A DNA stretch of 64,000 nt. It comes from Bufo bufo (lineage: Eukaryota > Chordata > Amphibia > Anura > Bufonidae). The notes below the pieces were generated by a model. That model saw nothing but the letters and a program-made list of their open reading frames with translations, made no database searches and was not told where the DNA came from. This document shows, one piece after another, positions 56,590-64,000 of the stretch (within the stretch, counting starts at the first letter, position 1; each line of letters opens with the position of its first letter). The translations under genes and the position numbers were made by a program. The stretch lies in contig NC_053392.1 of the NCBI RefSeq assembly GCF_905171765.1, positions 103,404,220-103,468,219 of the forward strand, in the 5' to 3' direction.

Positions 56590-57760
56590 GCCCTTTGAAG
56601 GGCCTGTCACATGTCTGTCTGACCTACTGTAAAATAAAATAAATAAAATTAAAAGTAAATTAATATACCCCAAAAATGGCTGTATAACAATGTCAGTTCC
56701 CCGTAGAACAGCTAATAAGACAAGGGACGTGTGTGACGTGTTGCGCTGTTTCGAATACTCCAAGAACATGGCCAGTGCCAATGACACAGTCCTCAGCATA
56801 ACTATCCCACTTCTATGTCTCCTTGAAAAAACGCTTCGGGCGATGATGAAAGAGGATGTGGCACAGGAGGAAGAGGAGGAGGAATTGTCCAGCCACGGCA
56901 CAGTTCTAGAGGATGAGGAGGATGATGATGAGGAGGAACTGTGTTCACAGCAGGATGGCACCTAAAGCAGCTCATGGGCATCACCGGAGCGTGGCTGGGG
57001 GGATACAGAGGACACAGACGATACACCTCCCACAGAGGACAGCTTGACGCTGCCTCTGGGCAGCCTTGCACACATGAGCGACTACATGCTGCAGTGCCTG
57101 CGCAACGACCGCCAAGTTGCCCACATTCTAACCAGTGCTGATTACTGGGTGGCCACCTTGCTAGATCCCCACTACAAGGACAACGTGTCGTCCTTAATTC
57201 TGTCACTGGGGCGTGATCGGAAGATGCGTGAGTACAAGCCCACACTGGCAGACACGCTGCTGATGGCATTTCCACCTGACACCGGGGGCAGTGGATACAC
57301 AAGACGAAGGCAGAGGAGGAGGAAGAAGTCACCAATGCAGCTGGGGCACCGCCAGCACCTCAGAAGGGAGGGTTAGCATGGCCGAAATGTGAAAAAGCTT
57401 TGACAGCACGACACAACAATCAGCATCACCAGCTGATATGGAACGTCTTAGCAGGAGACAGCATTTCAGCAACATGGTGGAACAGTATGTGTGCCACGTA
57501 CTGACTGATGGGTCTGTCCCATTCAACTTCTGGGTCTCTAAATTGGGCACATTGCCTGAGCTTGCCATTCATGCCTTGGAGGTGCTGGCCTGCCCTGCGG
57601 CCAGTGTATTGTCTGACCGTGTGTTCAGCACGGCAGAGGGGGTTATCATAGACAAGCACAGTCGTCTGTCCACAGCCAATGTGGATAAGCTCACGTTCAT
57701 TAAAATGAACCAGGCATGGTTCCCACAGGACTTGTACGTATCTTGTGCAAAATAGACAAG
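56590..57760 (+). pseudogene. hAT transposase remnant (plus strand)
   Basis: Pieces: TVLSITIPLLCLLEKTLRAM, a Glu/Asp-rich insert (EEEEEELSSHG...DDDEEE, 56865-56940), GSLAHMSDYMLQCLRNDRQ with VATLLDPHYKDN (57050-57190), and the C-terminal dimerisation region FNFWVSKLGTLPELAIHALE, followed by VLACPAASVLSDRVFSTAEG and KHSRLSTANVDKL (57510-57690). Frames shift at least twice. Just upstream, 56650-56720 carries one unit of the 76-bp array. Head-to-head with the minus-strand remnant and of another subfamily. Confidence 0.8.
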
Positions 57761-58254
57761 TATATTGGCCGCACCCAGCCATTGTTATACTCCAGGACAC
57801 TTTCTATTTGTTTTCTTTTTTATATTTCCCAATGTTTTGGGGTCTTCCCAAATTTATAAAAATAAAATACAAAAATAGTGTTGGCTACCTCCTCCTCCTC
57901 CACCACCGCTTCCACCTCCACCGCCACGTCTACCACCTATCAACCTCCTACTCCACTTTGACCTCCGCCTCCTAGTTCAAGATATTTTTTAACTTTTTTA
58001 AAATTCTATGTTATTTTAATTAATTTCCCTATCCACAATAGTTTACAGGGCAATTGTCCTGCTCTTACCCCTATTTGCTTCCATTTGCAGCCCTCTAGCC
58101 CTTTCTATGACTTTTGTAGAGCCATTTTAGCGACCCAAAGTTCTGGTCCCCAATGGGCTTCGGGGTCAAGTTCGGGTCGCGAACCCGAACTTTGCGGCGA
58201 AGTTCGACCGAACCCGGCGAACCCAAACTTCTAGGTGTTCGCTCAACCCTACCG
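57761..58254 (+). other. hAT 3' region with terminal-repeat-like end
   Basis: After the transposase come CCTCCTCCTCCACCACC-type simple sequence (57885-57970) and a GAACCC-rich segment (58155-58240). The latter ends 'gtgttcgctcaaccct' (58236), which on the other strand reads AGGGTTGAGCGAACAC, typical of a hAT terminus. No matching left terminus found. Confidence 0.5.
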
Positions 58255-60047
58255 ACAATGGCTGCATGACAATGTAAATTAATGGCAGAACGGCTAATAA
58301 GACATATTTATTTTTACTATTAATACACCCAACAATGGCTGTATGACAATGTAAGTTCACTGCAGAACGGCTAATAACATGAATTTATTTTTCCTATTAA
58401 TACACCCCAACAATGGCTGTATAACAATGTCAGTTCACCGCAGAGCGGCTAGTACAATGTATTTATTTTTCCTAGTAATACACCCCAACAATGGCTGTAT
58501 GACAATGTCAGTTCACCGCAGAACAGGTAATAAGACGCATTTATTTTGTGTGTGACAATGTAAGTTAACAGCAGAATGGCTAATAACACTTACTTATTTT
58601 TCCAATTAATACACCCCAAAAATTGCTGTATGACAATGAAAGTTCACAGCAGAACGGCTAATAACACATACTTATTTTTCCTATTAATGCACCCAAAAAT
58701 GGCTGTATCACAATTTAATTTCACAGCAGAATGGCAAATAACACGTACTTATTTTTTCTATTAATGCACCCCAACAATGGCTGTATGACAATGTAAGTTC
58801 ACCACAGAACTGCTAATAACACACACTTATTTTTCCTATTAATGCACCCTACCAATGGCTATATGACAATGTAAGTTCACCGCAGAATGGCTAATAAGAC
58901 TTACTTATTTTTCCTGTTAATACACCCCAACAATGGCTGTATAACAATGTCAGTTCACCGCAGAACAGCTAATAAGACTCATTTTTTTTTTCCTATTAAT
59001 ACATCCCAAAAATGGCTGTAAGACAATGTAAGCTCACAGCAGAATGGCTAACATGACTTACATATTTTCCCAATTAATACATCCCAAAATTTGCTGCATA
59101 ACAATGAAAGTTCACAGCAGAAAGGCTAATAACACGTACTTATTTTTCCTATTAATGCACCCCAAAAATGGCTGTTTTACAATGTCAGTTCACCGCAGAA
59201 TGGCTAATAACACATATTTATTTTTCCTATTAATACACCACAACAAAGGCTGTATGACAATGTAAGTTCATAGCAGAACGGCTAATAACACGTAATTATT
59301 TTTCCTATTAATGCAGCCCAACAATGGCTATAGGGCAATGTAAGTTCACCACAGAATGGCTAATAACACATAATTATTTTTCTTATTAATACATCCCAAC
59401 AATGGCTGTATGACCATGTAAGTTCATAGCAGAACAACTAATAACACGTACTTATTTTTCCAATTAATGCACCCCAACAGTGGCTGTATAACAATGTCAG
59501 TTCACCGCAGAACGGCTAATAACACACACTTATTTTTCCTATTAATACACCCCAAACATGGCTGTATGACAATGTAAGTTTACCGCAGAACGGCTAATAA
59601 CACGTAATTATTTTTCCTATTAATGCACCCCAACAATGGCTATATGGCAATGTAAGTTTACCACAGAATGGGTAATAACACTTTTTTTTTTTCTATTAAC
59701 ACACCATAACAATGGCTGTATGACAACGTAAGTTCACAGCAGAACGGCTAATAACACGTATTTATTTTTCCTATTAATGCACCCCAACAGTGGCTGTATA
59801 ACAATGTAATTTCACCCTAGAACGGCTAATAACACGTAATTATTTTTCCTATTAATACACCACAACAAAGGCTGTATGACAATGTAAGTTCATAGCAGAA
59901 CAACTAATAACACGTACTTATTTTTCCAATTAATGCACCCCAACAGTGGCTGTAAACACAGTGTCAGTTCACCGCAGAACGGCTAATAACACGCACTTAT
60001 TTTTCCTATTAATACACCCCAAGCATGGCTGTATGACAATGTAAGTT
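58255..60047. repeat. Tandem array, ~76-bp unit, about 23 copies
   Basis: The unit is built from 'caatggctgtatgacaatgt', 'aagttcaccgcagaacggct' and 'aataacacgtacttattttt', then 'cctattaatgcacccc'. Copies differ by several percent and by small indels. One copy lies in the hAT region at 56660-56720, and related ~80-bp units are inside the 5414-7455 hAT. Short MANNTYLFF-type frames are translations of the unit. Confidence 0.9.
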
Positions 60048-60276
60048 TGACATATTCCGCAGCGCTTTACAGATATTAGGATCACACTGTCCCCATTGGG
60101 GCTCACAATCTAAGGTCCCTATCAGCATGTCTTTAGAGTGTGGGAGGAAACCGGAGTACCCATAGAAAACCCACACAAACACGGAGAGAAGACACAAACT
60201 CCATATAGATCCTAGACCCGAGTTCACCAGTGCTGCAAGGCACCAGTGCTAACCACTAAGCCACCGTGCTGCTCAT
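60048..60276 (-). mobile_element. tRNA-derived SINE inserted in the 76-bp array
   Basis: On the minus strand it starts GAGCAGCACGGTGGCTTAGT with a tRNA-like A box (GTGGCTTAGTGGTT), continues 'agcactggtgccttgcagca', has a worn B-box region, 'gtgagccccaatggggacag' and the tail 'tgtaaagcgctgcggaata'. Flanked by taagtt (60042-60047 and 60276-60281). Same family as 30993-31190. Confidence 0.8.
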
Positions 60277-60372
60277 AAGTTCACAAGAAAGTGGAATCTG
60301 TGACAAGTAGGATGTAAATACAAATACAGGGATATAGGAACCAGGTTGCAGGTCACAAGCTTGTGATCTGTC
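60277..60372. other. Short spacer
   Basis: Unique-looking bases between the SINE and the next MITE, including the end of the 76-bp array unit ('aagttcac'). Confidence 0.4.
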
Positions 60373-60376
60373 TTAA

Positions 60377-60727
60377 AAGGGTTATTCCATGATAAATGTA
60401 AAAAATGAGAATCATGCCCGTATAGTCAATAACAATGTCTTTCTAACAAAGCTAGAACCAGCCCTGTACCTCACATGGATCCAGAGATCTTCCCATTCAT
60501 TGCTCCAATTACTCTGCTATATTTATTTCAAGCTGGTAGCTCAGGGGTGTGTCCTTTCTGCCGAGGCTCCCTCTCTGTCACAGGAGACAGATAAAAGATG
60601 GAACTGAGCGTGTTTTTTCACCCTCAGCAAGGTGGACAGATAAATAAGAAAAAGAACAAACAGCAGGTTTATGAAATAGCTCAGGAGCTATACTAAATTT
60701 TAATTACTATTTTTATGGGACAACTCC
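60377..60727 (-). mobile_element. TTAA-flanked MITE (copy C), inverted
   Basis: TTAA on both sides (60373-60376 and 60728-60731). Reverse complement of the family at 17942-18403 and 5041-7502 ('agctagaaccagccctgtac', 'ctcacatggatccagagatc'). 351 bp, no coding region. Confidence 0.8.
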
Positions 60728-60731
60728 TTAA

Positions 60732-61346
60732 AATGTTAATTAACAAGTAGGCCACTGAGGTCCAAAGAGAATCAATGATCTACCTGCCACTAAGCATAAA
60801 GAGAAATCTCCCATAATTAACCAGGTTAATATGGGTCACAAACTTAACCTAAAGCTGTTAATACTTGGTCCAAAATGGGATATAACAGTGAGAAAAAAAA
60901 TCTACCAAAAATTATTCAAGCTGACAATTTACATAATCAGTTATGAGTTGCGTGCCCAGGGTAACATTTGTTGTATAGTTTGATAAAAATTGTTTGATCT
61001 TTAAGGTACATTTCTATTGTTGAGTAAGAACATACAAAGTTGCTGTCTGTATGGGTAACTCAAACATTTTTGGAGATGGCTTTTCCTAGAGCATGGGAAA
61101 TAAGAAAATAATGGATGGCCACTGGGACAGAAAAAAGTTGCGGCATGCTCCATCAGATTGAGCGTGCCATAGTATAGTATTACAGACGTATTGACCCCTA
61201 GAAAACTTGTCTCTAGAAGAAAGTCTCTTTATATTGTGCTTTGTGGAAAAACCATATTGCCAACAGATTGTTAGAGATTGCTGCACAGACCATGTGTGTC
61301 TCCATACAGACACCGTGAAAAAAGATTCTACAGTGTCCATGATGCC
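60732..61346. other. No gene seen
   Basis: Unique-looking sequence with no domain in the frame at 61086-61340. Confidence 0.4.
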
Positions 61347-61350
61347 TTAA

Positions 61351-61815
61351 AGGGAACCTGTCATGTGGATATTTGATTATAATCTAACTAATTATATACA
61401 ATCATTAACTACTAAAAAGTGCCTTAGATGTATTCACTTACTGGTGTGACAGATGGTTAACTCATAATATACACACAAAGATGCCACATGCCGCATGCTA
61501 ATGAGCTGATTTGAGTCCAGCGTGACGTCATTGAGTCCAGTGTTTATTTAATTCAGAGCTATAGCCACTCCCCTGCCCACCTGCTGCTGATTCATATGGA
61601 AAAACCTGTCAATCAGCAGCAGGTAGGCGGGGAGAGTCAGGAGCTCATGAATATTCAGGACTCATCATTATGAGCTGGAGCTTTTCAATACAAGATGTTG
61701 GCAGATTGACTGGGTCAATTAGAAAAGAAAGTGACCCAGCATTGTGCTAAGAGAATCAATCACTTATTTATGTTGCCCTTAGTTAGGACACCATAAAACT
61801 GGTGACAGGTTCCCT
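61351..61815. mobile_element. TTAA-flanked MITE, AGGGAACCTGTCA ends
   Basis: TTAA at 61347-61350 and 61816-61819. Left end AGGGAACCTGTCATGTGG, right end reverse-complemented AGGGAACCTGTCACC. A short palindrome, 'tgctgctgattcatatgg' against 'aatcagcagcagg', lies near 61585-61620. Non-autonomous, piggyBac-like by target. Confidence 0.82.
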
Positions 61816-61939
61816 TTAACTGCGATTCCCATTTAGGAACTGAAGTCCATGTTAAGTATGGAGTCCATCCGATTCCTCAATAAATCATTCATCATGAATG
61901 GGTTGTTGCCTAAATACAGCCACTGCCGGCAGAGATTAA

Positions 61940-62297
61940 AGGGGTTTTCCAGGAGTAGTCTATTGATGACCTATCTTAAGGATAGGTCATCAATATATTA
62001 TTGGTGGAGGTCTGACTCCTGGCACCCACACCAATTAGCTTGTTCGAAGAGGGCTTCATACATTGTATAGTGGCTGTGCTTAGTATTGTAGCCCAGGCTC
62101 TTTCACTTGCAACTGGAACTGAGCTGCACACAGACCATGTGGCCAATGAACATGACGTCACTGGCTACCAAAGAGGCTTCGGCGCTCGCCAGAGCACCAT
62201 GGCCACTTCACACAGCTGATTGGCAGAGGTGCTTGGAGTCAGACTTCTACCAGTCCTGTGGACAGGTCATCAATGTTCTGCTCCCAGAAAACTCCTT
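61940..62297. mobile_element. TTAA-flanked MITE, AGGGGTTTTCCAGGAG ends
   Basis: TTAA at 61936-61939 and 62298-62301. Left end AGGGGTTTTCCAGGAGTAG; right end, reverse-complemented, AAAGGAGTTTTCTGGGAG. Internal hairpin 'gatgacctatcttaagg' with 'ataggtcatcaatat' near 61965-61995. No coding region. Confidence 0.72.
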
Positions 62298-62301
62298 TTA
62301 A

Positions 62302-63566
62302 TCTCATTCACCCCCGGTGTGGTCTGTATAAGTGGCAGCGGTCTTTATTTATGACATGGCATCAGTACTTTTACCACCTCAATTACTTGCGAGAAGATTA
62401 CTATCATTTTGGAGATGGAGGGAGCACACATAGCGATGTATTGATTTATTTTTTCCTTCCACAGCAATTTTGATATGGAGATCAGAATGGGGTGGGGTGG
62501 GGGGGGAACTGCCGGTAAGAAAATACTTTTATCTCCCTGCCGAGGTTTTCTCTGATGTCTTCAGTTTGTAGAACACATTTTTCGTTTGCTGAACCTGAGT
62601 TAAACATCACATTTACAAGGAGATGACTGAACACTGCTTTTCCATTTAGTCCCAATGTATAACATAAGTACCCTTTTTATTTTGTCCCCATAATGATACA
62701 CTGCTTTATTAAAGATATTGCCTGCATCCAATCCTATCCCATTTGCTGGAAGATGGATCTGCTTCTATGTAACGCAAATATTGCAGGGCATCTGACAGAG
62801 TCTATCTTATTAGAGATGATTTAATACAGTCCTCTTCTAATGCTCTAATGCACAGCACCAAATCATTCAAAGTGAATAAAACAAGCGGCACACATTTGTA
62901 AGGTCCATTTAAACCCGGAGAACATCGGGCAGTAAAATTATTTTGAAAGATGGACTGGCAGCCACCAAAAAAAAAGGTTTTAATATTCCCATATGTAATC
63001 TTAATAGTGTCTATGCATTACAGCAAAACACACATAGTAAATTAGCTACGGTATATTAAATAGCCTACGGGGGAAGGAGATCATTTGCATATACAAAGAA
63101 TAAACCTTGTGATCCATTGGACGCGTTTAGGGTAAGTGCCAATAAGTCAATAAGAAGATTAGTAAATTCTGAACGGAGGGAAATGATGGCTCTCCTTTTT
63201 GTTAAATTTTTGCTTTCAAGATGAGAATAATTCACGTTGAATAATGAAGTTCATTATTTTATCCGGAGACGCTCGCATACAATAGAGACGGCCCGAATAT
63301 TACTGAAGTCTGTTCACTCCTTCTCATTATACTCTTGTCATATGGATCTCTTATGCCATATGAAAAGCTATACAGGATTTACTAATTTAACATAACGTTG
63401 CTATTCACTTGCCAGATCTTTTAGGTTGATTGCACGCCAGTCTCTTGCTCTATAGAGTGACCTATCCCTGCAAGTAACTCTCAGATTCTAGATCACTATT
63501 ATTTTCTAATTCTATCAATTTTTACATTTCTACCTGCTTAAAATTATATCTGTTCCTACCAATATG
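62302..63566. other. No gene seen; candidate conserved block at 62810-63330
   Basis: Unique, AT-rich sequence. 62810-63330 has no sign of a transposon and contains compact words such as 'tatttgcatatac', 'ttcattattttatccgg' and 'gaataattcacgttgaataa', compatible with a conserved enhancer. Only alignment could tell. Confidence 0.3.
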
Positions 63567-63568
63567 TA

Positions 63569-64000
63569 CAGTACTGTGCAAAAGTTTTTGGCAGGAGAGG
63601 AAAAAATGCTGCAAAGTAAGAACACTTTCGAAAACAGAAGTGTTAATAGTCTATTAATACTTTGTAGGACCACCTTTCGCTGGAATTAAAGCTGCCGGTC
63701 TTTTAGGATATGTCTCTACCAGCTTTGCACATCTAGAGGCTGACATTTTTGCCAATTCTTCTTTGCAAAATAGCTCAAGCTCAGTCAGATTGGATGGAGA
63801 GCGTCTGTGAACAGCAATTTTCAAGTCTTGCCATAGATTCTCAATGGGATTTAGATCTGGACTTTGGGCCATTCTAACACATAAATATGCTTTGATCTAA
63901 ACCATTCCATTGTAGCTCTGGCTGTATATTTAGGGTCATTGTCCTGCTGGATGGTAAACCTCTGCCCGAGTGTAAAGTTGTTTGCAGCCTCTACCAGGTT
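63569..64000 (-). mobile_element. Tc1/mariner transposon, cut by the window edge
   Basis: Terminal repeat CAGTACTGTGCAAAAGTTTT starts at 63569 after TA (63567-63568). The other end is beyond the window. The coding strand is minus. Confidence 0.83.
63654..64000 (-). pseudogene. Tc1-like transposase C-terminal part, frameshifted, partial
   Basis: Minus strand from the edge: IQQDNDPKYTARATMEWFRS with the second catalytic Asp, then VLEWPK, a 1-2-base frame break near 63870, then QSPDLNPIENLWQDLK with the catalytic Glu and IPAKGGPTKY at the C-terminus. The Asp-Glu spacing is about 34 if the break is ignored, as in classical DD34E Tc1. The N-terminal part is outside the window. Confidence 0.83.

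Overview
This 64-kb window reads as non-genic DNA from a vertebrate, most likely a frog or toad. No host protein-coding exon, rRNA or intact tRNA gene can be supported. The anuran assignment is an inference from the mix of repeat families: TTAA-flanked foldback MITEs, TTA/TAA-flanked MITEs ending in GGCTACTTTCACAC, hAT elements with internal minisatellites, Tc1/mariner elements, L1/Tx1-like LINEs and Penelope-like elements with GIY-YIG endonucleases and hammerhead ribozymes. Nearly every open frame of 60 codons or more lies in a transposable element or mirrors a palindrome.

Layout. 0-9.5 kb: foldback MITEs, two small hAT MITEs with exact or near-exact 8-bp duplications, a 2.0-kb hAT element (5414-7455) inserted in a MITE and itself carrying a 152-bp MITE, and a possible solo LTR. 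9.6-13.85 kb: a Penelope-like element (PLE1) whose 5'-truncated RT/GIY-YIG gene lies between ~1.02-kb inverted arms, each with a hammerhead ribozyme, all inside a 14-bp target duplication. 15.1-15.8 kb: a 721-bp near-perfect palindrome. 19.1-25.0 kb: a full-length L1/Tx1-type LINE on the minus strand, with ORF1 open and ORF2 decayed. 25.7-28.8 kb: two foldback elements, one 1.93 kb long. 29-36 kb: a LINE 3' end, a tRNA-derived SINE, a DD36E Tc1/mariner element with an internally deleted transposase, a piggyBac-like element, and a tandem pair of ~400-bp units with a hammerhead ribozyme (retrozyme-like). 37.3-48.7 kb: a nest in which a 5'-truncated LINE holds a second Penelope-like element (PLE2), which holds two TTAA-flanked DNA elements (38173-40622 and 42953-47741), the larger one containing a chain of palindromes and a satellite array. 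48.9-64 kb: a dead Tc1 element, two short Penelope pieces that start at their hammerheads, fragments of hAT transposases on opposite strands, a ~76-bp tandem array of about 23 units, SINE and MITE insertions, and a Tc1 copy cut by the window edge.

The genes do not form a host pathway; the unifying theme is retroelement and DNA-transposon biology. The strongest signals are the hammerhead ribozymes in the Penelope-like and tandem units, and the shared architecture of PLE1 and PLE2: target duplication, about 60 unmatched bases, inverted copy of the element's own 3' part, truncated gene, 3' part, target duplication. Several unique AT-rich stretches between the elements could hold conserved regulatory sequence, but that needs cross-species alignment.
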